This document shows, piece by piece, positions 11,680 to 22,436 of a DNA stretch of 64,000 nt. The notes beneath the pieces are model-generated. The model saw only the letters and a program-made list of their open reading frames with translations, was not told the origin of the DNA and did not search any database. Location of the stretch: positions 29,769,667 to 29,833,666 of the forward strand of contig JBBCBC010000007.1 of NCBI GenBank assembly GCA_037126765.1, given 5' to 3'. How positions within the stretch are numbered: the stretch's first letter is position 1; every line of letters starts with the position of its first letter. The translations under genes and the position numbers were made by a program. The stretch is from Stenogyne calaminthoides. Its lineage: Eukaryota > Streptophyta > Magnoliopsida > Lamiales > Lamiaceae.

Positions 11680-11693
11680 ATTTCCCCCTTTTT
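11680..11693 (-). promoter_or_regulatory. Polypurine tract, E2
   Basis: AAAAAGGGGGAAAT on the minus strand, immediately 5' of the LTR start. Confidence 0.85.
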
Positions 11694-11951
11694 GATGATG
11701 TCAAAACCATCTATTACAAATTTAAGAAAACCTTTCCTATCACAGGTTTCAATTTTATCTAGAAGATACATCATCAGGTCAGTACGACAAGCATTTCAAA
11801 AAAATAGAAGATAATGAGATATTATCTTGTTGTTGATCAACACACATAACAATATTTTCATTGAGGTAAGATAGAGAGTTTACACTTTACAATGAAAATA
11901 TAAAAAGCAAGAAAGATCAACAACAACAAAAACAACTGAACTTCCACACTT

Positions 11952-14900
11952 TTAGTCTTCTTCGATTTCATCTTCAGCGACTTCCAGATTGAACATCCCA
12001 TAGTATCTCGTCTTTAGCTCATCTCTGGCTTTGATAATCTCAGGATTGTTTCCAGTCAATCCTAGATGCATAGCATAACCAGCTATTTCCTGAGATATGG
12101 CAGCCTCATTCACAAAGCCATTCTCAAATCTTGGAGCAGGATACATGTATAGTCCTGGAGCAACAATCTGAGTATTGTTCTCATCTGTAAGATTTATCCA
12201 CTTCTGCAGATACTCAGGGTAGAAGGTCAGAAGATACTCTATGAAGGCTTCATTCTTGTTTGAACTACTTCCTCTCCATTCTCTCAGAATTTCATAATAG
12301 AACCAGAATGTTCTCTTGATTTATTCCCAAGCATCATTGATCTGGATCGGAATCCACTTATCAATGTGTGGCCATTTCTGAACCTTCACAGTTCCTCTCC
12401 TTTTGCTTATAAATTTCCTGAATACTCCCCTTCTTTTCTGCTCTTCTTCTTTCTTCTTCTTGATCAGAGGAGCACCTGAAATAGAATCAACAATTCCTTT
12501 CTCTTTCTCTATCTGAAGAGCTTTCAGAGTCTTCTTGGTGTCAAAATCACTTGGCTGATCTTTTTGTTCAGTTTCAGCAGCTTTCGCAGCCTCAGGTTCT
12601 TCTTCAGATTCCTCAAATCCCATCACCAGCTTTCTCTGAATTGGCCTAGCAACCTTCGTTTTCCTTCACCAGTTTTGCTTGTCTCAGTTTTTCTTCTCTC
12701 AAGCAATTTTACATCAAGTGCTTCTTGAGCAGCTTGCTCATCAACCTGAACATACTCAGGTTCTTCTAGCTCTCTGAATTTTAATTTCTCAGTTTCTTCC
12801 ACTTCCTTCAGAGCCGTCAGAATTTTCTCAGCTTCAATCTCCTCCTGAGCCTTTTTCTCCAGGGTTTTCTTTATCAATTTGTCCAACTCACCTTTTGAAG
12901 AGTGAGTTGTCCTTTCCCCCTTTTTGACATCATAACCTGGGAGAATCTGAGATAGGGCTGCATCCATATGAAATTGTTCTTTGCCCAAGGTTCTGACTTC
13001 TCCTGCCAAATGATCATGTTCATCTTCCATTCTGCTTAGATAATTTTTGGCAAGGGATACATCTTCAGCAACTGGTGCAAACTGAGCAGAGAAGGTTTCA
13101 TGCATTAATTCTGTCATTTTGCCCATGAGCATAGAGCTCATTTCCCGAACAACAGCCTGAATCATTTCTTGATTCCTCTCAGTAAGCTTTGCCTCAAGAT
13201 AGACAGTCCTATCTTGGTATTTCTTCTCTAGATCAGCAGCAAGTTCTTTCCCCATTTCACCAACCTTAGCATCAAGAGCAATCTTCTCTTCCAGTCCAGT
13301 CTGAGCAGTTTGTATATCAACAGATGAATTCAGGCTCTCCATCTTCTAAGATTGATCAGCTAATGTTATTTCCATCTGAGTCATCTTAACAATCATTGGC
13401 TCAACTTTCTTCAGCTCATCCAGGATTGGAGTGAAATCGATCACTGAAATTTGTACAGATTGCTCCAAATGAACCTCAGCCTGTATACCACAATCAACAG
13501 ATTTAAAGATAGATACTTCAGTAACTTTGGCATAATTTATAGTAGTGCCAAAAGGTACCTGAAGAGTGATAACTTCAGTCTGAGGTTGTATGGTATCAGT
13601 CTCAGTAGCCTGTTCTGTCTCAGCTTCTTTCTCTTGTACATATTCGTTTCCTTTCTGAGTGTCCTTTTCTGACTCAGGTTGTTTTTCTGTTTCCTTTTCT
13701 CCTTGTCCTCCTTGATCTCCTTCACCTCCTTGTCCTTGTGAACTTGACTCTCCAGCCTCAACAGTCTTTTTCTCAGAAATCTTTTTCTTAACAAGCTCAT
13801 CAAACTCAGCAACTTTGATCCTGAGTTTTATTTTCCTGAACCCTGAGAACTCAGTTAAGATAGCTGTCTCAGCACTCCACCACTCTTCTCCTTTGAATGA
13901 TGCTATGTTCAACATATCTGGAAGAGTCTGGTTTAGGATATAGACTGTTGTTCTCAATCTTATGAACATGTCCTGAAGGTAAGGATAGTCTGCAAGTTTA
14001 GGATATCGATCTAGAACGAACCGTTCCCCCTTACTCCTCCGCTCAGCCTCTTCATCTTCTCCCTTCTTCAAGGTTGGAGAACTTGGAATTTCAGGAATGG
14101 AAAGTTCAGGATGATCTGTCTGAATAAGCTGAAGGTCTGATGGGTCAAGAAAAGGTTCTTTTAATAATTCGACCAGGCTCAGATCGGATGTTTCCTGAGC
14201 CTCTACTGGTTCTGAGGTTTGAGCAGGTGGAGCCTGAGGTTGACTCTCTTCAGAAGTGGTCTGAGGTCCTTTCAAGATTTCCTGAGAAATCTTATCGGTT
14301 CCTAGAGAAGTTTCCAAAACTTCTGAGAACACATTTTCCTCTGCCTCATGTTCTTCAATGTTCTTAACCACCTGAGCAAGAACTTGTAGAGGAGACTTCA
14401 ATCCAACCTGAGCCCCAGTTTGAATTTTCTCAGGTTCAGCTTCTTCTGCTTCCTTCTCAGCAATTGTTTGAAGTCTTTTTCTTTTCTGAGGGGCTAAGGT
14501 CTTTGTCTTCTACTTCTCCCCAGCCTCCCTTTTCATTTTCAGAAGAGTTCTTCCCTTCTCTTGTCTCTTCTCTACTGAGCTGGTCTCAGCAACTTTCTGA
14601 CTTCCTTGTTTTGTCCTTCTTGTCTGAATTGGTGAAGGAACATCCTCTTCAGTCTCTTCCTCCGCTGTTTCTTCCTGAGCTGTTTCTTCCTGAGATGCAA
14701 CAACTTTCTCCTTCAGCATCTTTTGACCTTTCTTGGATTTCTGCCTGAACATTATCTTGTTCCTGGGAAATTCATTGCTTGTGGAAAGCATGTCCTCTTC
14801 TTCAATGCATGCTTCCAAAATGAATGCAATCTTCGTGGCATGTTGTATTTTCCCTTTGATGCTTACAACATCCCCATCCCATATAATGTGCTTGGTTTGA

Positions 14901-15509
14901 TCATTGATACATTTATCAAATACTGCAGCCAGTTGACATCTTTCGAAGGTGAATCTTCAATAGCAGCAATCAACCACAAATTAGGCTTGGTAACTTGTTC
15001 ATGACTCCCAGACCCACTCATCAAACTCTTGCTTACAATATCCAGAAGTACTCGATACTTGAGCTGTAAGTGCTTCTTGTTCAAAGTGGCCTCAAACTTC
15101 ACAGAGCCTATAGAAATTTTATCTAAATATTCTTTCTCATGACCAGCCATGTACAGAGTAGGATCTTCCCCCTTATTACATAACTCAAAAATAACATTCA
15201 GATTGTTCGGAATTATGTAAAGCTCTCTAGGGAAATCCATATTCTTATGTCCCTTTGATAGTTGATAGACAGTAATCTTAGAACTTATGCAATTTTCTTG
15301 ATCTAAATGCATATTGGCAACAAATTCGATTACCTCTCTAGGAAATTCACCTTCTGGTTTATTTCCGACAAGTTGGGTGATTTTAACCAATAGGAGCATG
15401 TGTAGGGCTCTTCCTCATGCTGAGAATTTGTTGTTTTGTTGAAAGATATCACATGTTCATAGTAAGGCTTGTTGATTTCCGCGAGTTTGGCGAAGATGGA
15501 CAAAGTCAT
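11952..15509 (-). pseudogene. ORF3 pseudogene, E2
   Basis: Starts ATG at 15509 (MTLSIFAKLAEINKPYY) and ends FNLEVAEDEIEED at 11952. N-terminal region: frameshift near 15400, then an open block with YSKGH, CNKGEDPTLYMAGHEKEYLD and KYRVLLDIVSKSLMSGSGS. The lysine/glutamate-rich middle breaks near 14860, at a TAG near 14510, and near 14400. A 351-codon stretch (14401-13346) then holds the FVLDRYPKLADYPYLQDMF block, and a TAG (about 13343-13348) separates it from a 239-codon coiled-coil stretch with LEAKLTERNQEM. The C-terminal part has KWPHIDKWIPIQINDAW and is broken near 12620 and 12320. Overall length about 1,180 codons, matching E1 and E3. No membrane segment seen; function unknown. Confidence 0.87.
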
Positions 15510-16123
15510 TTTAAGATTTTGAAGGATTTGAAAAGCAAGGGATTTTTCTGGAGAATTTTGAAGACGGAAGTTTTTGAATAATGAAGAAAGTATCTTCAAA
15601 ATAAATAAGGAGGGGTATATATATCAGTACCAACAATCAATCTAGTCTCTTGGATTAGATTAAGAGCAGTTAATCAACGGTTACACAATTTTCAAGGAAA
15701 TATCGATTTATAAATGGGTAAGTGAAAGGACAGAGAATGGGTAACAACCGCCATTTTTATCCATTATAGTGAATATGTACAGTGTTCAACCACTATTTCT
15801 ACAGACTATTGACTTGCCCGAGAATTTCAAAAGTCCTGCCCATTTATTTCCTCAGGTGTTTTATCATTTATGTCCAATGATTTCTGAGCAATCAGTTAGA
15901 TAATAAATGTAGTGCATGAGTCATTAACTACTTCAGACTAATTTGAATATAAGTCTTACTGAGTTTATGACCTTGATAAAAGGTTCAGTGTATTTAAGTT
16001 ACTGAACTCAGGTTTGTTGAGTTTCCCAAGACTCAGTGAGGAAAACCATGTTTTTTATCCCGAGTTTTTCAGTGAGACCTGAAAAACTTCATGCATCTGA
16101 AAACCTTCAATTTTTCAGATCAT
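15510..16123 (-). other. pol to ORF3 spacer of E2
   Basis: Non-coding. It holds the perfect post-pol hairpin at 16063-16088 (AGTTTTTCAG and CTGAAAAACT around a 6-nt loop) and an AT-rich leader before ORF3. Confidence 0.7.
16063..16088 (-). other. Post-pol stem-loop, E2
   Basis: Perfect 10-bp stem with loop TGAGAC (plus-strand reading), about 36 nt after the pol stop on the minus strand. Confidence 0.75.
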
Positions 16124-18163
16124 TTATTCACCTAGATCCAACATTCCTAATTCAACTGATAGTTCCTGAAATCTTGACTCAACCAATGGTTTAGTCAAAA
16201 TATCAGCTCTTTGTTTATCAGTGTGAATCTTCTCCATTCTGATATCCTTCTTCTCTACATGGTCTCTGATGAAGTGATTCATGATGTCAACATGCTTACA
16301 TCTGGTGTGCAATGCAGGATTTTGTGAAATAGCAATTGCACTATTATTATTACAAAATATTGGTATATCATTGGCTATAATCTTATAATCCATCAATTGT
16401 TGTCTGAGCCAAAGTATCTGAGTACAAAAACTTCCTGCAGCCATGTATTCTGCTTCAGTAGTACTGGTTGCTACTGAGGTTTGTTTCTTTGAGAACCATG
16501 ATATCAGTTTACTTCCAAGAAATTGCCAAGTTCCTGTAGTAGACTCCTGTCAATTCTACAACCACCATAATCAGCATCTGAATAACCAGTTAATTCAAGG
16601 TTATCATCAGCTGGATACCACAATCCTCTATTCACTGTGCCTTTAAGATATTTCAGAATCTTTTAGGCAACTTCCATGTGACTAGCCTTCGGATTAGCTT
16701 GGTATCTTGCACATATCCCAACAGCAAAAGTAATATCAGGCATACATGCTGTGAGATAGAGCAATGATCCAATGATCCCTCTATAATCAGTGTGGTTAAC
16801 TGATTTGCCTTCAGGATCAGGATCCATCCTGTAGTTAGTATTTATAGGAATTCTAACTGCATTGCAATTCTGTACACCATACTTAGCAATCAAATCTCCG
16901 GTGTATTTTGCTTGATTTATGAATATTCATTCCTTAGATTGTTTCACCTGAAGTCCTAGAAAGAAATTCATCTCCCCCATCATTGACATCTCAAACTTTC
17001 CTTCCATCAGGGCAGAAAACTTCTCACACATCCGATGATTAGGAGATCTAAAAATGATGTCATCCACATAAATCTGAACTAGTAAGATATCTTTCCCATC
17101 TTCTATCCTGAACAAGGTTCCAGTAAAAAGTTGAGAAAGAGTGTCATACCATGCTCTGGGTGCTTGCTTTAGACCATACAAGGCTTTCTTGAGCCTGTAA
17201 ACTTGGTCATTCTGACAAAATCCAGGAGGTTGTTCCACATAAACCTCTTCCTTAAGCACACCATTCAGAAATGCACTCTTCACATCTATTTGATAGACTG
17301 TAAATTTCATATGAGCATCATATGCAAGAAACAATCTGATGGCTTCTAGTCTTGCAACAGGTGCAAAGGTTTCATCATAGTCCAAGCCTTCTTCTTGGGA
17401 ATAACCTTGTGCAACTAGCCTTGCCTTGTTTCTTACAATGTTGTTGTTCTCATCTCTCTTGTTCTTGAATACCCATTTAGTTCCAATCACATTGTGCCTC
17501 TTAGATCTGTCCACCAGCTCCCAAACTTCATTCCTTGTAAACTGATTCAGTTCTTCTTGCATAGCAGTAATCCAGAATGAATCTGGAAGAGCTTCTTCAA
17601 TCTCAGTAGGTTCTTTCTCGGATAGAAGGCAACAAAATAAGGCACTTTCACCATGGAACCTTCTTGTTTTAACACCTTCTGATAGATCACCCACAATTTG
17701 ACTTGAGGGATGACTATCTAACCATTTTCTCCTGGATGTTCCCCCTTCAACAGTATCCTCAACATAAAAAATGTTAGGTTCAGGCAATTCATCAAACTCA
17801 GGGAACAATAGAAAAGGAGAGAGAGAATCATCTTCCTCAGGGGAAATTCCATTCAGAATATTGTCAGTGACATCTGTTCCCCCTTGGTTGATAGATTCAG
17901 AGTGTGCCTTAGCTGTGGCCACATCTTCATCGGCATTACATACCTGAGTCTGAACTGGGGTTTGTTCAGTTTGGTCAGCTTCAGTATGTTGGCTTTCCTT
18001 CAGTGGAGAACTATTATCCTGAGTTTTACCAGCCTGAGTATCTTCATTCTGAGCTTCTTTGTCTGAGTCTGACTCACTCCATTCATAGAACATGATTGGC
18101 TTCTTCTTTTCAGGCTCAGAGGATGATTTAACAATTTCCTTCAGGCTAAGTCTGGTGATCCTC
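16124..18163 (-). pseudogene. pol: pol pseudogene of E2, linker-RT-RNase H part
   Basis: Continues the integrase part at 32183-32900 across the E3 insertion; the joined frame passes through the TCCTC target site. The order on the minus strand is acidic linker (FYEWSESDSD), RT with DVKSAFLNG, YGLKQAPRAWY and YVDDIIFRS (catalytic DD present), then RNase H with STTEAEYMAAG and HTDKQRADILTKPL, ending GMLDLGE. Breaks are a stop near 16926, a stop in the RT/RNase H connection near 16663, a frameshift near 16550, and a small deletion in the RT thumb near 17130. The termination codon is at 16124-16126. Confidence 0.92.
18159..18163. repeat. Target-site duplication of E3, left copy
   Basis: TCCTC, repeated exactly at 32183-32187 after the 3' LTR of E3. 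Confidence 0.93.
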
Positions 18164-18354
18164 TGTTGGGAGATGAATTTTATAAGATTTTGATTAGATC
18201 CCAAAACTCCTGAGTATGACATGTTCAGGATAATCTTGATAGTTTGAGAGTCAGGTTTCAGTATAGAATAGTTTAGGAAAATCTGCAAAATTTATAGTCA
18301 GCAGATGTTAATCTGAAGAACTGATCAGATAACCAAGTCAGAAGACCTGATAAG

Positions 18355-18565
18355 ATGACGAGATCTGAAGACTCAGAGAATACTGAAGACTCAGAGATCT
18401 GAAGACTCAGAGATCTGAAGACTCAGAGAATACGGAAGACTCAGAGAATACTGAAGACTCAGAAATACTGAAGACTCAGAGATTACTGAAGACTCAGAGA
18501 ATAACTGAAGACTCAGACGACACTGAAGACTCAGAAAAAACTGAAGACTCAGATGTCACTGGAAC
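18355..18565 (+). repeat. U3 minisatellite, E3 5' LTR
   Basis: About ten tandem units of roughly 18 bp with consensus ACTGAAGACTCAGAGAAT. The matching array in the 3' LTR (about 30430-30660) reads GACTCGGAG or GACTCGAGAG in many units. Confidence 0.9.
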
Positions 18566-19015
18566 GCTCAGAGGGATTCTGAAGAATATCTACCTGAGAA
18601 CATGTAAAACTGAGGAAGACGAACATTTATAAGAAATAAATGTTGCTCAAATAAAATGATTGCAGACCAAAAGGAACTAAAACTAAGTGTTGATTAAAGG
18701 TTGTCTCATTCAGAGAGATTAACCTAAAAGAGCCGTTTTGTTTGTCTACATTCACTGAAGACAAGAACCAATCAGAGAGAGACAACACTGTACTTCACTG
18801 ACACTGAAAGCGACAGGGCACTGAAATATGTCAGTAGTACTATGTTCTAGACTGCAAAACTTGGTGATTGGCTGCATTGGTTACTTGTTGCCCAAACCAT
18901 GCAAGTGTGCGTTCAAACCCTAAAAATAGTCATTCATCAATAACCAAAAGAGGAAACCCTTGATACTATCTCTTCCAACGGATAGTTTTTCAAGAGTGAC
19001 CTTGGAGAAGTTGCC

Positions 19016-19023
19016 TATAAATA
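19016..19023 (+). promoter_or_regulatory. TATA box, E3 5' LTR
   Basis: TATAAATA, about 850 bp into the LTR. The 3' LTR has CGATAAATA here (31111-31119), so only the 5' LTR keeps the canonical box. Confidence 0.78.
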
Positions 19024-19324
19024 CCAGTGACTTTCACCATTGAAAGGTTACGGGAAATCAAAGCAACTCCAGAGCTCATTCGTATTCTTGCAAATTGAAG
19101 CACTTGAAAAACCTAAGATTTCCCAAGTGTTTCACATTGAAGAGAGCTCATTCACTAAGCCTAACATTATTATATATTCAAAGCTTAGTAGAGATATCCT
19201 AGCCTTTACATCTGTTCTTATTGTTAAAGGATATCTCACCCTAGTTGGAAACCAACCCAACCCAAACCCTATTATTAGGTAGTTTGAGTGTGTGTGTGAT
19301 TGTTGGTGAGAAAAAGTTGTAAAG

Positions 19325-19450
19325 AGTGAGTAAGCTATTTAAGACAGTCTGAAAACTTGTGTGTGTTAAGTTAGTAAGCTACAGTAGTCAGCCAGAAAAC
19401 TCAAGTGTAGAAAAGTTAGTAAGCTGCTATGTTCAGCCTGAAAACTTTAG
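19325..19450 (+). repeat. R/U5 tandem repeat, E3 5' LTR
   Basis: Three copies of a roughly 40-bp unit built on GTTAGTAAGCT and CAG(C)CTGAAAACT. The same array is present in the other LTRs of the family, with varying unit number. Confidence 0.75.
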
Positions 19451-19992
19451 GTGATAGTGTGTTAAGGAATTTCTCTGAAGATCAGAGAGAGTGGACGTAG
19501 GAGCTTTGCCTCTAAACCACTATAATTTGCTAGGTTGTTTGCTTTCTGTTCTGCATTTTAAACTGTTGCATATTTTCACTGAAAGCATACTGAAATTTCT
19601 GATACTCAGTTGAAATCAATTCACTGAATGTGCATTAACTAAATCACAGCCTTAACTACTGATTTGCTTAAGTCAAAAGGATTTTTAGCAAGTAAAACGA
19701 GTATAAACTTAGGGCCAACACATTCCGCACCCTTGATAAGCTAGAACATATAATTACCAAACTAAACAAACTCTACAGAGTATTCAGTAAGATAGTTATC
19801 TGATCCAAGCTTCTCAGGACTCTTATAAAACTTCGAAATCGGTTGGCTAATCTGAAAACTCTTTGAAAAGTTGCTCGGGATCACTATCTCGATGAGACTT
19901 TGACTCAGGGTAATTTGTGCTTCTCAGGGCAAAATTCTCAGGACATCCTGACCCTATTGATTTCAGTAAAGAAAAAGTTTAAAATTCACTAA

Positions 19993-20021
19993 ACACGTGT
20001 ATTCCCCTCCCATACACGTGT
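19993..20021 (+). other. CACGTG hairpin near LTR end, E3 5' LTR
   Basis: Perfect 10-bp arms ACACGTGTAT and ATACACGTGT, 26 bp before the LTR end and so just upstream of the PBS. Confidence 0.85.
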
Positions 20022-20049
20022 AAGACTCGTTTAGACTGGGACCAACAAG

Positions 20050-20061
20050 TGGTATCAGAGC
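20050..20061 (+). promoter_or_regulatory. Primer-binding site, E3
   Basis: TGGTATCAGAGC, complementary to the 3' end of initiator methionine tRNA, two bases after the LTR. Confidence 0.92.
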
Positions 20062-20170
20062 AGTGGTTCATTTTGACCACTTGCTTTGGTAGCCATAGTC
20101 TATTTGCTGAAAGACTTTGGTGGTCTACTGAATAGATCTTACTGCTGATATCTTACAAGGCTCATTCATC

Positions 20171-22436
20171 ATGCCTTCTAAGAAACTTCCTATGTTCTCT
20201 GTTGAGAGCTATGACCTATGGAGATTAAGAATGCAGGCACATCTGTATTCTAAGCATGAAATAATGAGTGGTTTCTCAAGGACCATTTAAATAAACTGTT
20301 GTAAATCTCAAAATCACTGATGCTGAGAAAGATGATCCCAGAGATGAATTTCCTAAATCTGATGACCAACTTACTCCTGATGAGAGAAAGTTAGTCAACT
20401 TAGACTATATTGCTAAAGATACTCTATACAACACTATTGATGATGGTGTTATGGGGATGAATTCTCACTGTGAAACTGCCAAAAAAATATGGGACACACT
20501 TGCTATCATGTGTCAAGGCACATATCATATTAACGAGAACAAAATTTATGTTGCCATTGCAAAGTTTGACAGCTTTGAAATGGAAGATGGTGAATCCATT
20601 GACAAATTGGAAGTCAGATTCACTAGTATCATGAATGATCTGAATGCTCTTGGGAAAAGATATCCACAAAGAGAAGTGGCACTGAAAATTCTTAGAGGAT
20701 TGTCTAAGAAATGGGATATACATGCTGTGGTAATTGAAAACACCAAGAATATTGATTATATGCCATACCAACAAGTTTTCTCTGAACTGAAAGCTTATGA
20801 ATTTGTGATTGATAAGAAAACTAAGAAATCTGATATCAAAGATGAATCTTCATCTAGCAAAAATGTGGCTTTCAAAGCTAAGGAAAAATCCTGTAAAGCT
20901 ATAGAGTCTGATAACTCACTTGCCAAAAATCGGGATGAGCAAGAGGATAAGCTAGTACAGTTGGCAAAGAGGTTTGAAAGACTCAATAGCAGATATGGAA
21001 AGTACAAGAAGTACTATAAGAACAATAGGTACAGGAACAGGAATAACTCAGAAGCTGAGGACAGATCCACTGAGAAAAGGAAGGACCACAAAGCTAAAGG
21101 ATCCTTATCTAGAAGAAGGACTCCAAGACCAAGGAAGAAAGTGATCAGGATGATGATACTAACAGATGATATAACTGCCAGAAGAAAGGTCACTTCCAGT
21201 ATTATTGTCCTGAGCTGAGTGCCAAAAAAGAAAGGAGAGACAGGCCAAGAGAGACAGAAAAATCTCTAGCAAGAAGGCTATGATTGATGAAGAAGAAGAA
21301 CAGTCTGAAGAAGGATCCAGCTCGTCAGAAGAAATGTTCTCAGACAGTGACAGTGATGATGTCTGTCTTGTTGCCATTGAGGAGGTAAATTCTTCTATCT
21401 CTGTTGCTGCTCCTACACAAGCACCTGAGTTATCAAGTTCATCTGTGACCAGTAATTTTGACCTAATGGATTCTTTTGAGAATCTTATGAAGGACTATTC
21501 TGTGTTACAAGAACTGTTCATAGAAACTCAAGAGCAGAACGGGGAACTGACTGCTGAGAATCTGAAGTGGAAAAACTCTAATGCTGCTGAGATCACTTCT
21601 CAATTAATGGGAGCCACTGATGAACTGGATGTTCTGAAAGTACAACTCTCAGAAAAGGAGAAAGTGATAGAGGCCCTGAAAGGAAAGTTAGAGAAATCCA
21701 CTGAGGAAAATCAGCTTATCAGGACTAAATTCAATAACCTCTTTGAGAAACATGAAACTCTAAAGAAAAGTAAGGATAGTTTACGGAGAAAGGTATCTCC
21801 ATTGAGTTCTGCATCTAAAGCAATAGATGAAATTCAGAGTTATCAAAGACCTGCAACTATTAAGACTGGATTGGGATATAACCCAGGGAGAACCTCGCAA
21901 GGTCATCTGAATGTTGCTTCTTCTAGTAGCACTAAGACAGTCTTTGTTAAACCGGCGGTTCGTACTGATCTTCTGATTGAAGAACAACCCCGTGTTTTAG
22001 ACAAGGGTAAATGACCTATGGTTTCAGAGAACCTGAAGGTTCAGGAAGGAAAGCCCAAACCTCAGATAAAGGCTAGAAAACCTGAACACTCAGTAGGAAG
22101 ACCACAATTTTAGTACAGGCAACCTAAACCCCACTTGCATAAGGGTAAAGGTTTCCTGAACCCAAGTTAGCAGAGACATAGACCAGCTGCACCAAGGCCA
22201 AAGCATTAGAACAAGAGGTCTGAACCCAAGAAGAACTCTAAGGCTCATGTTCATGCTAAGGCTGGCACTCATACACAGGGTACTGCCAGGCACCTAGGGT
22301 GGTGAATGTGTATGTAGATGTTTATGGAAGACAAATCAGCCACTCTAAAGTAATTAGAGTTATCAGGCAGATTTGGATTCCAAAAGGTACAACTAACCTG
22401 GTAGGACCCTACACCAAATGGGTACCTAAGGCCTGA
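20171..22436 (+). pseudogene. gag: gag pseudogene, E3
   Basis: Capsid/nucleocapsid gene. Start ATG 20171 (MPSKKLPMFSVESYDLW). A stop follows about 38 codons in; the UBN2-type gag domain continues (VNLDYIAKDTLYNTI, IWDTLAIMCQG, LEVRFTSIMNDL, ILRGLSKKWD). The zinc knuckle at 21167-21208 should be CX2CX4HX4C, but its first Cys codon is TGA and a frameshift precedes it (about 21115). A glutamate-rich coiled-coil tail follows (21280-22014, with SQLMGATDELDVLKVQLSEK). Further stops are TGA 22012-22014 and TAG 22111-22113; the latter is shared with E4. A segment of about 140 bp present in E4 is missing near 22100. The gag frame ends with PYTKWVPKA and TGA at 22434-22436. Confidence 0.88.

Larger units (their letters stand above)
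18164..20047 (+). repeat. 5' LTR of E3
   Basis: 1,884 bp, TGTTGGGAG to GACCAACA. Contains the U3 array (18355-18565), TCCAACGG near 18976, TATA (19016-19023), repeats of a GTTAGTAAGCTGC...CAGCCTGAAAACT unit (19325-19450), the conserved GAGTGGACGTAGGAGC block near 19488 with CCACTATAA, and the CACGTG hairpin. Confidence 0.94.
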
